This document shows, piece after piece, positions 1 to 11,670 of a stretch of DNA of 64,000 bases. The notes under the pieces were generated by a model that had not been told where the DNA came from, searched no databases, and saw only the letters and a program-made list of their open reading frames with translations. How positions within the stretch are numbered: the first letter of the stretch is position 1; every line of letters begins with the position of its first letter. The stretch spans positions 16,211,501 through 16,275,500 of the forward strand of contig JAEOAD010000034.1 of the NCBI GenBank assembly GCA_036365145.1. The letters run 5' to 3'. This DNA is from Orientallactaga sibirica (Eukaryota; Chordata; Mammalia; Rodentia; Dipodidae). The translations under genes and the position numbers were made by a program.

Positions 1-1225
1 TTGCATTCAGTTTTGTTATGAATTACTTGCATAACTGTGGGTAAGTCACTTCACCTCTCTGGTACTTATCTTGAAGTGAATGAATCCCTGCTTGCATCAG
101 CCAATGCTTGCACATCTATACAAACATTCATTGATATTACAGCTGTTATTTTATTTAAAATACTTTTACAGTACTTTGTGATGACAGGGTTCCTTTTGAC
201 CATGACAATATCATCATATCACTCTTCTGGGTCTTCATTTTCTGTATGTTAGTACCATCATTAATGACATGCACAAGAATGATACTTGAGATAGTCTCAC
301 AATGTTCCAGAACTATTCTAATCACTGTGCATAAATTTTATTTTGAAATGAGCTCATTTCAGATCCTATCAGTGACTCATAGAATCAGAATACCATGAGG
401 CCCACAATCAGGCTCCTTATAGGTCTCTTTCTTGGTCCCAATGATAGATCATCTCTTTAAAAAAATGCCTACAGTTAACCTAAGGAGAGAAAGCACTGAT
501 TACACTAAAGGCTGCTCTTGGTGTTTATAACTATAGGACTAGAAGAGTTACTTCACTTCAAGCCAAAGAAAAAGGATCTTTAGAGAAACTTCTGAGGCCA
601 GAGAGGTATAAACACAGATTGTTCAAAAGGTAAAAGCTACAGCAGAAACTTTCTAGGCAAGTTCTTTCCATTTCTAGATGGTAGACAAGAGATAATAAGG
701 GAGAGAGACTGCACACAGCACCATCAGGTAGACAGTAGCAGAACCAAGACTGGAGTCCTGCTGGTTCACCTTCTACACTATGTGCTCAGCATTGAACTCA
801 GACCCCACTGCAGCAAGGAGTCCTTGCTGTGATCTTCTCTGTGTGTGACAGAGATTAAATCAAACATGAAAGTAATGTATGTTCATTTATAGAATGGCAA
901 AATTGACCTTGAATAAGGTGGACCATCTCTATTAAAATAAACACTTGGTTAATTGTATAGTACAAGATTGGATACACAGTAGGTATTAAATTAATATTTC
1001 TTGAATTAGGCTGAATATCTCATATGGCTTACACAAGAATCCTTAATCCATCTTTTTATTTTTTTCCTTCCATTTCAAGTCATTAGCTGAGTCTATGATT
1101 AAAGAATGGTAATTTGTCTCCACGATTTGTGAATCAGAAAACATCATATAAAACATGATGAGTAACTTGGATCCAAATAGTCTATATTGATAAGGCTCTA
1201 CTACACTGCCTATGATTTCTTTCTG
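1..1225. other. unique AT-rich sequence, no gene seen
   Basis: I recognise no repeat family, RNA gene or exon here. The short reading frames lack homology I can name and are what AT-rich DNA gives by chance. Old, decayed repeats may be present below what can be seen by eye. Confidence 0.6.
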
Positions 1226-1306
1226 GCATTACTGGGGCTTATATCCAGAGCCTCATACATGCTAGGCAAGAATTCTACCACTGAACTACATCCCTAACCT
1301 CCCACA
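1226..1306 (-). mobile_element. ID-type SINE fragment
   Basis: Read on the minus strand this is a tRNA-Ala/BC1-like ID head. The plus strand shows the usual antisense signature 'catgctaggcaagaattcta' followed by 'ccactgaactacatcccta'. It is old and has no clear target duplication. ID elements are Pol III-transcribed rodent SINEs mobilised by L1. Confidence 0.7.
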
Positions 1307-3123
1307 GCTACTGCTAATTTCCATTTTAGCCACAGAACTGCTATTGTGAGGGCCAACTATAACAGACTATGAGAAGAAAAGATGATTAATGTAGAGAGTT
1401 GCTATTTTCTCCAGAAGTCCTCAAATAATGGGATATTTTCACATTCACCAACAATTATAACACATTACAATTATTATTATTGAAATCAAGGAGAACTAAA
1501 AAAAAAAAAAACCTGTGGATGGTAAAGGGGAATATTGGTTAATTACTCAACATAATTGAAGACAGAGTCAAAACAGACCTCCTAGAAAGGAGATGTTGAA
1601 AGAGGCCATGATGGGTGAATGAGAGTAAAGAAACTACTCTGGCAAGAGCTGGTCAGAAAGGACAATTGTAGAGGCTGGTTTATTAAAAACCTTCATGGAA
1701 CTGAAAATGCATCATCAGTCAATTAACAAAAGTGCAAGTGTCTAGTGGAGCAGCACTGGGCAGAATAGAAGATCCAAGGCTAGAAGAAGTTGTTTTCCTT
1801 ATGTCATATTTAGGAGCACTAGTTGTAGACTGAATACAAGAAGGAGCTTTTGTTGAGTTCTAAATGGGAGAGTAACATGATGAGATCTGTATTTTAGAAT
1901 GATGACTTTGACAGCAGTGGAGGTAACACAAAATAGAAGAGGAGAGGGAAGGATTTGGGAAGCTTTTGAAAGTAACAGAGATAAGAAATGATGCAGCCTA
2001 AATGCACTGGTGAGAATAGGAAGAAACAGATAGAAATTTGCATCCCACCCTAGACAGGACTTACTATGAGGTGGATTGTAGAAGGAGAAGGTTGTAAGTA
2101 GATAAACTAGGGCCACCGCAGGTTCCTACTACTCCCAACATGCTCACATCCTTTGTAGGACAATAATTCCAGTATTCCTAATTATGGAGGCCCAAAAAGG
2201 TAAAGCAACACTATTCTATTTCTAGGACCAGCTATGAATAGAGCTGTTGGATCACAACTTCCTCTGGCACCTCTTACTTAACCCTGTTGTGTTTATCATT
2301 TGAGCTATTTGTCATTGCTGAGTGAACATGACCATCTGTTACCACAACCAAACTATGAAAAAGAGATGCTTTTATATCTTCCCTGTGTCACTTTGTACTG
2401 CCTGGGTGACACCTCAAGGAATTAAAAAAGAAAGGCAGAAAGGAACAACAAACGGCATTGGTGATGAAAAGGGAGAGGCAAAGCTCCATTCCTTACACAT
2501 TCTTGCAAAGGGCCACTTAAGAGACTGTAGATATGTGGTGATATCAGTGCCGACACTCATCAGCTGTCTATACACATTGTGTCCCTCTCAGAGCCCATTT
2601 CTTACAGCGAATCCCCTTTTCAAAATCTTACCTGACAACAAATGTAAGTTTGTAAAAGCATGCTGTAGGTCAATTTTTTTTTCTCAATCTCTTCTTAACA
2701 CATGATACCAAAGCCTGGATTATTTACCCTGCCAGCTAAACCTCTCTATAATACCAGCTCCACTTTTCTCTGAACAACTCCCAGTTCTTCCCCTGAGGCA
2801 TTCAAAACCTTACTAAATACGGTTACCTGTAATTACATTACTTACTTTTTCCATATCATCTATTTAGCCCAGAATGACCTTTTCCAATGTTTCCTATTGA
2901 TTCTGGGCTTCTGCCTTACTCATCTTCTTCAGCTCTATAAAGATACTGACTTTCCTCCCTCTTCAGGACCTTTGAATACAGCATTTTCTCTCCAATATTT
3001 TTCATGTCCCTTAACCATTGAATGCAGAAATCAATGCAAGTGACACATCTCCAGGGAAGAGGCCATACTGCTCCACTATCATTCCATCTTATGAAAACAC
3101 AATGTACCTTTCATGCCATTTTT
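1307..3123. other. unique sequence, no gene seen
   Basis: Mostly unique DNA with a 14-base A run near 1,498-1,511. The minus-strand frame at 1,799-2,116 and the plus-strand frame at 2,322-2,705 have no recognisable domain, no upstream context and no sign of splicing. I regard both as chance frames. Confidence 0.55.
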
Positions 3124-3331
3124 AATATATTGAATTTATTTGAGAGAGAGAGAGAGAAAGTGTCAGAAAGAGAGGGCAAATGGGTGCGCCAGGGCCTCCA
3201 GCCACTGCAAATGAATTCCAGATGCATTTTCCCATCTTGTGCATCTGGCTTACTTGGGTCCTGGGGATTTGAACCGAGGTCCTTTGGCTTTGCAGGCAAA
3301 CGCTTTATACACTAAACCATCTTTCCAGCCC
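3124..3331 (-). mobile_element. tRNA-derived SINE (short subfamily)
   Basis: The antisense copy runs from an AT-rich tail and GA tract on the left to 'accatctttccagccc' (antisense of the box A head) on the right. The middle carries the family body 'gggcctccagccactgcaaa'. Length is about 208 bp, the norm for the short form in this window. No clean target duplication was found. Confidence 0.85.
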
Positions 3332-3763
3332 TCAGTATATGTTTTTTATTTATTTACCTAAGTTGAGAATGTCTTCAGTTTGATGTGTTTTAATTGTCAT
3401 TATCACCAACTCTTGCATTTGGAGCCTTAATTAAGTAAGCTAACACTTACTTGAACTGAAACATTACTAAATGGTGGTAGTCAACCTGATAACTAAGAAA
3501 CCACTTGGTATGTAATGAATGGGTAGCATATATAGTATAAATACAAAGGAATGGTGTGTATCCTTGGCAAGATAGAACAGAATCCTGTAAGATTTCAAAA
3601 TGCTGTTCCGAATGTATTCAAATTGAAATCTTATGACCTTTTTATTTCTAGAAATTTCGATGGTTGACCATGAGTAACTGGAACTACAGAAAGTGAAACT
3701 GCTGATACATATCATATAATAACTTGTCATGAAACATTTGGTGATTATTGGATTAATGTTGTT

Positions 3764-4095
3764 TTGTAAGTCAGTTTTCTGTTACTTTGATCAAGTACCT
3801 GAAACAATGTAAAAGAAAAGATTTATTTTGCATCTGTTTAAGTCTATGTTTATGTTCATATTGACCCATTTCTTTGGGCCCATGGCAAAGCAAAACATCA
3901 TGGCAGGGAGGGCATGATGATGCAAAATAGCTCACCTAATGGTGGACAGGAACAGAGAAGAAAAAGAGGTGCCAGGGGTAAAATATACCCTTCAAAGGCA
4001 GATTCCCAGTGATTTACTTACTCCAACTAGGTCTCACCTCATAACAAGCCCATGGAACTACACATTTATCAATGGATTAATCTGCCAATTCATTC
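3764..4095 (-). mobile_element. MaLR (ERVL-class) LTR fragment
   Basis: The plus strand shows the antisense layout of a MaLR LTR: 'tcagttttctgttacttt' at the left, 'gatttattttgca' next, then 'aaacatcatggcagggag', ending in 'tcaatggattaatctgcc'. It is strongly diverged. MaLRs are non-autonomous relatives of ERVL with no coding capacity. Confidence 0.65.
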
Positions 4096-4424
4096 ATAAT
4101 ATGATGAACATTCTTAGGAGGTGGTGGAAACAAGTTTTTGAGACTTGGTTGGAGTAGGTAGGACATTTGGGGCATATGCTATAACAGTATAACTTGTTTC
4201 TGGCCCCTTTCTCCCTCTTTCTCACTGCTCCCTGGTTGCAGTGAGGTGAGCAGCTCCAATCTACCATGTAGTGCTCACTGTAACGTATACCTCTCCAATA
4301 GCACTAGGACCAAATTACTCATGGATTGAAACATCTGAATGCATAAGCCAAAATATATCTTTCTTTCTCTAAGTTGATTTTCTTAGCTATTTCATTGCAG
4401 TAATAAAAAGTGACAAACACTGAA
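4096..4424 (+). mobile_element. MaLR LTR fragment, sense orientation
   Basis: The 3' half of a MaLR/MLT-like LTR: 'gccaaaatatatctttctt' (decayed polyadenylation region), then 'aagttgattttcttagcta', ending in a 'gtgacaaacac' motif like the family's usual end. It abuts an oppositely oriented MaLR fragment. The boundary between the two is approximate. Confidence 0.6.
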
Positions 4425-5584
4425 TGTCTGCCTCTTCCCTATAAGCTTTGCAGTGCTTTCTATCAATGGATATCATATTGCATGGTACATAGTAGAAGCT
4501 CCATGATTACATACTAATACATGAAAGATAAGATGAATGAATGAATGTGAAATGCCTGCTTAATCCTAAACAGTCAGCTCCAGTGCCTCCTCTTCTATGT
4601 ACCCTTCTCTTATGCAGCCTTTCTATCTAAACTTGAGACAAACCTGACAGATTATTTTTACACTCACTTCCATATGTACAACCTAGTGTCTCTATAGTGA
4701 TCACCTCCACTGAACTAGACTCATTCATTCTTGCCTCCCTGATTAATGGCAAAGTTCATCACAGTATTTCTCCACAATCTATATCTTCTCTTTTATTTTT
4801 CAGGGTAATGTAATGATCTGGCTTTTGAAAGCTGCCTGGTCTTAAGTAGAGCTTCTTAAAGCACCCTGAGATAGATATGTGAAGACTCTGTAAACTATTT
4901 AAATGCTTCAGTTAAAGATGAGAAATCAATGATTCCTAGAAGCTATATATGACATTAAGAATTGAGGGGCATAATTTGGCCCAAGATCCAGCTCCCTTGA
5001 CTTCCAGCCTAGTCCTTTCTTCAATATTCTGTTTATTGTTAAAGGAACAAATAGATATGTCCTACAGAAAATAGTCTGCTTATTCATTTTCCCCAGTTGG
5101 GACATCTTTTAATGAGACACACAGATATTATTCATCTTCAATGGTAGACTCCAAGTTTAATAAACCAAACTGTCTTGCCAAATACTTGCAGGGCAATTCT
5201 TTACAAAGTTGCAAAGATTCTGTAAATTAATCACATCCATCACGCATAGACGTATTCGTGGGATGACACATGCCAAGTACAGTGGCTCCTAAATTTAATC
5301 CTTAATAACCAAAATTGATTTTTTACAAGGCAGACTATTAATGGAAAGATTTTCACAACTTTAGATCTTGAAATTACTCTGGAATTAGTATGTACTTTGT
5401 GCTTTAATTTATATGTAAGGAGAGTAGTAATTGAGGCAGTCTTAGGTTCAATCCATTTTAGGAAGGCAATAAGGCCTGTTGGGAAAAACCTCCATTCTTC
5501 TACAAAGTCCTTGTGCAGTCTTGGGCAAGTCCATATCCCCTCCTCCCTTTCACCATTTGTCAAATAAAACTTCATTGTCTCATT
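4425..5584. other. unique sequence, no gene seen
   Basis: I see no recognisable repeat, RNA or exon. A minus-strand frame that starts near 5,752 reads through the SINE that follows and ends in this stretch; it is an artefact of the SINE's homopolymer. Confidence 0.55.
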
Positions 5585-5590
5585 TAGTGT

Positions 5591-5622
<32 letters not shown>

Positions 5623-5880
5623 GGAGAGAGACAGAGAGAGAGGGAGAGGAGGACAGATAGAGATGGGCATGCAAGCAGCCTTTCAGCCGCTGTGAAATAA
5701 ATCCAGATGTGTGTGCCTCCTTGTGGACAAGTGAGGCATTGCATCCTTGCATAACTTTTCATCTGGCTAAACGTGGGACCTGGAGATTGGATCCGCTGGT
5801 GATTGGAACCAGCGTTCTTAGGCTTAGGAGACAGGCGCCGTAACCCCTAAGCCATCTCTCCAGCCCTAGTGTTAGCTTTT
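5585..5880 (-). mobile_element. tRNA-derived SINE, long subfamily, with 14-bp TSD
   Basis: The body is about 5,599-5,866 and is flanked by perfect direct repeats TAGTGTTAGCTTTT (5,585-5,598 and 5,867-5,880), so this is an L1-mimicking insertion with a long poly(T) on the plus strand. It belongs to the long (about 270 bp) subfamily, with a doubled B-box region and an internal CCACAAGGAGGCAC (antisense at 5,713-5,726), a decayed CTCF-like core. Confidence 0.92.
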
Positions 5881-7077
5881 AATGAATCATTTTGGACTCA
5901 CTTAATGGACAGTTTCTCCATATATAATACAGTTTTTGCCATGCACTTGAGGACAAAGCAGAGAAATAGTATCTGGAAACCACTGAAGTGTGTGTTCAAA
6001 ACACAGAGGTAAGTAAAACACAGTTTCTTACTTCATGCTGCCTCCTAAAGAATAGGGCAGATATAATAACACCTAAGCTAAATGATGGTAATAGAAATAA
6101 AAGAAAACAATATGCTACAGCAGGAAATAGAAAGAACGTATACCCATGGATATTAAAGAAACCAAAAAGGATGAGATGATGAAGGAGCATGGAGTGCAGC
6201 ACTTTTAAAGTAAGCATTAAAACATCTTTGGAACTGGCACACATCACCAAGACTGACATAAGAATATACTGAAAGTCTGACATGCACAGTGGCCATAGAA
6301 GTTGATGTGAAAACAATTTATACCATACAAAGACAGTACAATATTTGGAGTGTTTAATGGAAAGAGCTTTAAATTTTTAAGGGACATAATTATTATATAA
6401 CTTAGATAGCCCTTAAGCATAGAAGAAAGAAAGGATGTTTTTGGAATTTATTTTAACAGTTTGGAATAAACACAATACTTATTCCAAAAGTGTGAGAAAT
6501 ATAGTGTACAATTTTGTCTGAACATATAAATGGCAAAATAGCATAAGGGATATACTATTAAATCAGGACCATGACTTCTAGTAATGACTATAAGATGAAA
6601 ACAGGTGATTTTGTTAATAGGTAATAATGATAAAAGCTGAACCACTGCAAAATGAAAAAGCTACCAGTGTGTGTGTGTGTGGGGGGGGATGGGGACAGCA
6701 CATGCTTCAAAGATTTACTATAGTAAGGAAGAACTGAGCTGTCTGGGAATCCATGGGGTGCAACCCAACACTTATAAGTTGGATGGCATAAAAATGTAGC
6801 TGAATAGGCTTTAAGTGAGAGATTGCAATGTTGATAGCCAACAAAATGCTAAAAATTGAAGCAAGAATTTTTGAAAGTAACCGAGTCATTGATGGATTGA
6901 TTTTCTTAATTTCTGTAATAATGCTGCTCTAATTCCTAACTAATCACTGACTCATAAACACACAGACCTCAGGCAGCTCATCAAAAGCTTAGGCAAAAAC
7001 TAAAGGAGTCCATCTTTGAATAGGAGAACTTCACACAATAAAATCTCAACTTTGATTCTCTTGAAAGAACTTATTTT
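5881..7077. other. unique AT-rich sequence with short (TG)n/G run
   Basis: The only notable item is a short (TG)n tract running into nine G residues near 6,668-6,690. No gene or SINE was recognised. Frames of about 60-100 codons here are unsupported. Confidence 0.55.
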
Positions 7078-7317
7078 AAAAGTACACAGAAGGGCTGGAG
7101 AGATGGCTTAGTTGTTAAGCACTTGCCTGTGAAGCCTAATGACCCCAGTTCAAGGCTCAATTGCTCAGTACCCACGTAAGCCAGATGCACAAGATGGCAC
7201 ATGCATCTAGAGTTCATTTGCAGTGGCTGGAGGCCTTGGCATGCCCATTCTCTCTCTCTCTCTCTCTCTCTCACTCTCAAAATTGAAATAAATAATTTTT
7301 TTAAAAAAGTACACAGA
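7078..7317 (+). mobile_element. tRNA-derived SINE (short subfamily) with 13-bp TSD
   Basis: The body is about 7,091-7,304. It opens 'gggctggagagatggcttag' (box A region), has a box B-like 'gttcaaggctc', then the tail body 'ttgcagtggctggaggcc', a (CT)n tract and an AATAAATA-rich end. The target duplication AAAAGTACACAGA is perfect at 7,078-7,090 and 7,305-7,317, so boundaries are secure. Confidence 0.95.
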
Positions 7318-7718
7318 CGTTCAGTGGTAGAAATTGAAAGTCTTCATGAGGTATTAGAAGATAGAAATGAAAGCTGATCAAGGAAACAGGAGATTAAGGA
7401 GGAAACCATGGGGCCATGGGGGCCACAGAGAACATGAATCCCAAAATCTGGATGTAAAGTCTGTCATGCCCAAGTTTTGGCTGATCCCCAATTTATACAG
7501 ATGTAGGAAAGACCTAGAAGACATGTTTATTAAGGCCATAGCTCAAGGCCAAAAATACTGAGCAAAAGTATAGGCACTACAAGGCACCTAATTTTAGAAT
7601 TTGATTATAGCTGTTGGTTTCCTATTATAGTACAACAACAACTATGCCTAAACACAGCAACATCTACAATCCTCTAATCTGATACACTTTAGTTTTCAAC
7701 TCAAAAACTTTGAAACTT
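7318..7718. other. unique sequence between SINEs
   Basis: Nothing recognised. A 64-codon plus-strand frame near 7,367 has no known similarity and is not supported as a gene. Confidence 0.5.
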
Positions 7719-7869
7719 TCCAGGCTTAGTGTTGAACGCCTTTAATCCCAGCACACAGGAGACAGAGGTAGTAGTATCATTGTGAGTTTAAGACCAGCCT
7801 GAGACTACATAATAAATTCTAGGTTGGCCTGGACTAGAGTGAGGCTCTGCCTCGAACAAACAAACAAAA
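7719..7869 (+). mobile_element. B1-like SINE (7SL-derived), diverged
   Basis: Carries the B1 hallmarks 'cctttaatcccagcacac', 'gaccagcctgagactacata' and 'agagtgaggctctgcctcg', followed by a CAAA-rich tail. Several substitutions against the younger copy at 58,014 show it is older. A weak duplication around 'ttgaaac' flanks it. Confidence 0.88.
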
Positions 7870-8010
7870 AATTGAAACCTGCAGACATAAGAAATATGAC
7901 TAACATGAAGAAAAGAAACAAATAAGCAAAACTTAGCCAATAGAAAATTCATTGTTAGTATTTTCATCTGCTGAGTTTTTAGAAGAACTAATGAAAAAAG
8001 TAATTACTCA

Positions 8011-8300
8011 AAAAGTTAAGGGAAGTTTTGGGCTGGAGAGATGGCTTAGCGGTCAAGGTGCCTGTCTCCTAAGCCTAAGAACAGTGGTTCTAATCTCCAG
8101 CGGTTCCAATCTCCAGGTCCCACGTTTAGCCAGATGCAAAGTGACACAAGGGCGCAATGCCGCACTTGACCACAAGGGGGCACACACATCTCGATTTTGT
8201 TCACAGCAGCTGAGAGGCTGCTGGCACGCCCATCTCTATCTGTCTTCCTCTCCCTCTCTCTCTGTCTCTCTCCAAAAAAAAAAAAAGTTAAGGGAAGTTT
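8011..8300 (+). mobile_element. tRNA-derived SINE, long subfamily, with 18-bp TSD
   Basis: The body is about 8,029-8,282, flanked by an 18-bp perfect duplication AAAAGTTAAGGGAAGTTT (8,011-8,028 and 8,283-8,300). Diagnostic of the long form are two B-box-like copies in a row, 'ggttctaatctcc' and 'ggttccaatctcc', and the internal 'gaccacaagggggcacac', one CpG change away from a CTCF core. The tail is (CT)n then poly(A). Confidence 0.95.
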
Positions 8301-8319
8301 GAAAAATTCAAATAACAGA

Positions 8320-8690
8320 TGGTGTATTAATTACTTTGCATCATTATGACAAAAATGTTGTCAAAAGGAAGGTTAAGAAAGAAGGATTTATTTTGGCTCA
8401 TGATTTAGGGAAATCCATCATGGCTGGAAAGACATCATAAAGCTTAGGGTGGCAGGAACAAGCAACTGGCTCTCCTCATGTCTTGGAAATCCAGGAGACA
8501 GAGACCAAGGTATGCTGGAACTATTTTACTTCTTTATATTCCATTCTGGATGCCAGCCTAAGATGGTGCCTCCCAATCAATGTGGGTCTTCCCTTTTCAA
8601 TTAAATTTCTTTCAACATATAAGCACACACAGATGTGTGTCTCCTACATAATTTAAAATCCAGTCAAATCACAATAAAGATTAACCAGCA
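8320..8690 (-). mobile_element. MaLR LTR, antisense
   Basis: The plus strand reads 'tgtattaattactttgca', 'gaaggatttattttggctca', 'ccatcatggctggaaag' and later 'agatggtgcctcccaatcaa'. This is the antisense order of an ORR1/MT-type MaLR LTR. The ends are soft and the right part is eroded. Confidence 0.75.
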
Positions 8691-8699
8691 AAGATACTT

Positions 8700-9255
8700 T
8701 TAATATACAAACAGATAATAAGTCTTAACAGAAATAGAAACTTGAAAAAACTCTTAAGATTCTCAATTTTTAAAGTACAAAAATTGAAATAAAAAATTCA
8801 CTAGAAGTGTACAACCATAGATTTGAGATTGAATGAAAACGTCTTTGAACTTAAAGATAAAAGTCAGTATAAAAATTTCCAGTCAAAAAAACAAAGGAAT
8901 AAATGTGAAGAAAAAAATAGTGAAAACCTCAGAAACCTATGGTTAATATTGGATAGTCTTACAATTGAACTCCCAGAATGAGGTTATACTATAGGGCAGA
9001 AAATATTTGAAAGTATAAAATATTGTTTTACTGAATCAAGAAGTCCAAAAACCCTAAATGAACATGTGTGACCACATGAACACACAGACATGTACACATC
9101 ATAGAAAAATTGCTAAAATAATTAATAAAAAATTTCAAGCAGTGAGATAAAAGCAACATATTATATGCAAGGAAACAATGATCACACCAGAAACAATGAA
9201 AGGTGAAATTCACTGGAATATTGAATGTGCTGGAAAAAAAGTAATGACATAAAGA
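8700..9255 (+). mobile_element. HAL1 (ORF2-less LINE) ORF1 remnant
   Basis: Ancient plus-strand remnant of an L1-type ORF1. Segments such as 'acctatggttaatattgg' and 'agggcagaaaatatttgaa', and broken translations giving HIIEKLLK and later KQHI-CKE, match the ORF1 C-terminal domain as I recall it from mammalian HAL1/L1. Stops and frameshifts are frequent, so it is dead. An A run near 9,268-9,285 follows. Confidence 0.65.
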
Positions 9256-9286
9256 TATTTTCTACTAAAAAAAAAAAAAAAAAACT

Positions 9287-10212
9287 GACAGAATTCATTG
9301 TTGTCAAGCATAAGTTTTACTGCTGAAGACAGCATATGCTGTTTGAATGGAACTTGGAGAGACCTGGATGGAATCTGGAAGAGAGTCAGTCCCCAGACAG
9401 TTAGCTTGTCTAGTTCCAGAAGGCACTAAATAAGTGGCTGGGGGAAAATGACCAACATCTGTCTAAGCAACTCATGGTCTATGCTACTCAGCAGCAAACA
9501 ACCTGATATGATGCCCACTCAAGTGCAGTAGTGGCACACGGCTATGGTGGGTTACCAGCTGCTCTAGATTTGGCTAATGGATCCACTCAGTGGAACAGAA
9601 CCCATACCTGGAAATGGGAAACAAGTCAAAACCATATCCAAAAATAAGCCCACTCTCCAACAGTGGGATACAAGAGGGCCTATGCCTATTAAATTCTCCC
9701 TAAAATAATAATGGTTATCCATGTACCTTCCACTGACCTCACTCTCCATTGGAGAATCTGCTACTCTCTTTCAGATGGATACATATTTTGAGGAGAGAAT
9801 CAGCCCATCTTACCACATCAGGGCACTAGATGAAGCCATTGAGTTGTAGGGGAAATGAGCAAAAGTGCTGCTTTCTTGGTGAACCTGGTACCAGCACAAG
9901 GGCGAAGGAGATAGACACAAAGGAATCTCAACCCCTACCAAATCAGATATCCAGAGACACAGAGACTCACAAAGCCTCATCACTGAAATAGAATTAAAAA
10001 GTACCCAACATGGCTCAGGGAAACTCATGGAAGAGGGGGTGGAAAGATTGTTAGATCCATGACTTGGGTCATTATACACAGAGTCATTGCCTCTCCCACA
10101 TAACTGATGGCTACCCACATAAGGCAAGACCCATATAACCCATGGGGGGAGGATAGGGAGAAGGCTAATGATAGTACCTCATGGCTGTATATATACATAA
10201 CTAATAAATTTT
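9287..10212 (+). mobile_element. L1 3' UTR (rodent type)
   Basis: The same 3' UTR type recurs at 61,371 and, antisense, at 41,189. Shared blocks include 'gtggcacacggctatggtgg', 'atggatccactcagtggaac', 'aataatggttatcc' and 'tggctcagggaaactcatgg', ending in 'ataactaataaa' and an A-rich tail. No ORF2 precedes it. A long-form SINE sits in its A-rich tail. Confidence 0.88.
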
Positions 10213-10488
10213 TTAAAAAAATTTTAATTATTTTTTTGGAGAGAGACACAGAGAGAGACAGAGAGAGAGGAGAGGAAGACAGAGATGGGCGCGCCAGCAG
10301 TGTCTCAGCTGCTGAGAACAAAATCCAAATGTGTGCGCCCCCTTGTGGTCATGTGCAGCATTGCGCCCTTGCTTCACTTTGCATCTGGCTAAACGTGGGA
10401 CCTGGAGATTGGAACTGCTGGAGATTGGAACCAGTGTTCTTAGGTTTAGGAGGCAGGCCCCTTAACCCCTAAGCCATCTCTCCAGCCC
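10213..10488 (-). mobile_element. tRNA-derived SINE, long subfamily, with intact CTCF-like core
   Basis: Antisense long-form copy inserted into the A-rich tail of an L1 3' UTR. At 10,335-10,348 the plus strand reads GCGCCCCCTTGTGG, i.e. CCACAAGGGGGCGC on the element's strand, with the CpG preserved. The doubled B-box region lies near 10,405-10,437. Target duplications cannot be separated from the surrounding A/T-rich tail. Confidence 0.92.
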
Positions 10489-10499
10489 ATAAAAAATAT

Positions 10500-11366
10500 T
10501 TTTAAAAAATATACTAAAGGAAATCTTTCTAGAAGAAAAATATAGTGGATAATAACTTGTGTATTGTCTCATATAGAGGACAAACAAGGAAAATAGTAAA
10601 ATACATAAATGTAGTATGTGTTTATTTTTTTATGTCATTTTAAGTTGTACAAGATGCCAAGATGAGTTTATGGGATATATAAGTATTAAGGGAAGTATCT
10701 GTAAGAATAAATGAGAAGACTTGAGTAGGTAAAGAGAGATGTCTGAGAGTGAAAGGTAAACACTTGTGATTGGAGCGAAGAAATGCCAAGTTGGGTAGTA
10801 AATCCTGGGATTATAATATATTGCTGAGAAAGTCTCAACCAATATGCCTATTAGGTAAATACCGTTTTAGCAAGAATATACCATCAGAAGTATCTCTGCT
10901 CCACTGTTGGCTCTGAGTAGTCTGGGGAAAGTGTATTTATGAGAACAGACTCCAGAGACTATCCACCAACTATGCTCCCCTTAGCATGTTCCCTTGAAGG
11001 AGAGCCAAGCCATGTACCTCCAGAGTCATCATACTTGATTTATTTAAAGACATATGGCTGCTCAGTACAAGAACTGTGGCAAAGCATTGCTGAGTTTATA
11101 ATACAAACCTAGGAAATAGATTCTGATAAATAGAAGTAGCTTTAAATATTATCTGTAAAATGTACATGGAAAAAGAGCACAAAATATACAAGGAGTACAT
11201 TGTCATTAAAATTGTCTATTTATTTTTAATCAGAGTAAATTCATTGTGATGTTAAGTTTACCATGATAACTTCATTATGCACATTATAATTCCTCAATTA
11301 AAATATTTGAAAAAATGTAGCCAACAATTTAGTTGTGGAATTGAAATGCTATATTAATACAGATGA
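10500..11366. other. unique AT-rich sequence
   Basis: No recognisable element or gene. The minus-strand 70-codon frame at 10,630-10,842 is unsupported. Confidence 0.5.
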
Positions 11367-11437
11367 GAGCTAGAGATATAGCTCAGTAATAGAACACTTG
11401 CCTGGAATGTGCAAGGTCCTGTGTTCTATTTCCCCTG
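11367..11437 (+). mobile_element. ID-type SINE head
   Basis: 'gagctagagatatagctcag' followed by 'acttgcctggaatgtgcaag' and 'cctgtgttctatttcccc' is an ID/BC1-like head with box A and a degraded box B. It is old, lacks a clear A tail and has no visible duplication. Confidence 0.75.
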
Positions 11438-11670
11438 TTGTGAAGCAAACAAGAACAAACCTAGACAACTAGAAAGTCAGAAAATATATGGGTTGGAAGA
11501 TACAGTAACTCTAATTTTATGCTAAATTTTAACCTTGTTACTTTTTAAAATAAATATATAAAGGAATAATAGAACTGAACAGGAAAAAAATAAGTACATC
11601 ATTGTGGTAGAGAATCTTAAAATAATTCCCATGATTATTGGCACATACAGAATCTATTTAGATAAAAATT

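Noticed and set aside
5240..5752. 170-codon minus-strand open frame
   Set aside because: It begins in a tRNA-SINE and contains a run of lysines from the SINE's A tail before entering unique DNA. It is an artefact of the insertion.
7091..7165. tRNA gene candidate in the SINE head
   Set aside because: Box A and box B are present but the sequence does not fold as a cloverleaf and continues into the SINE body. All such heads in the window are SINEs.
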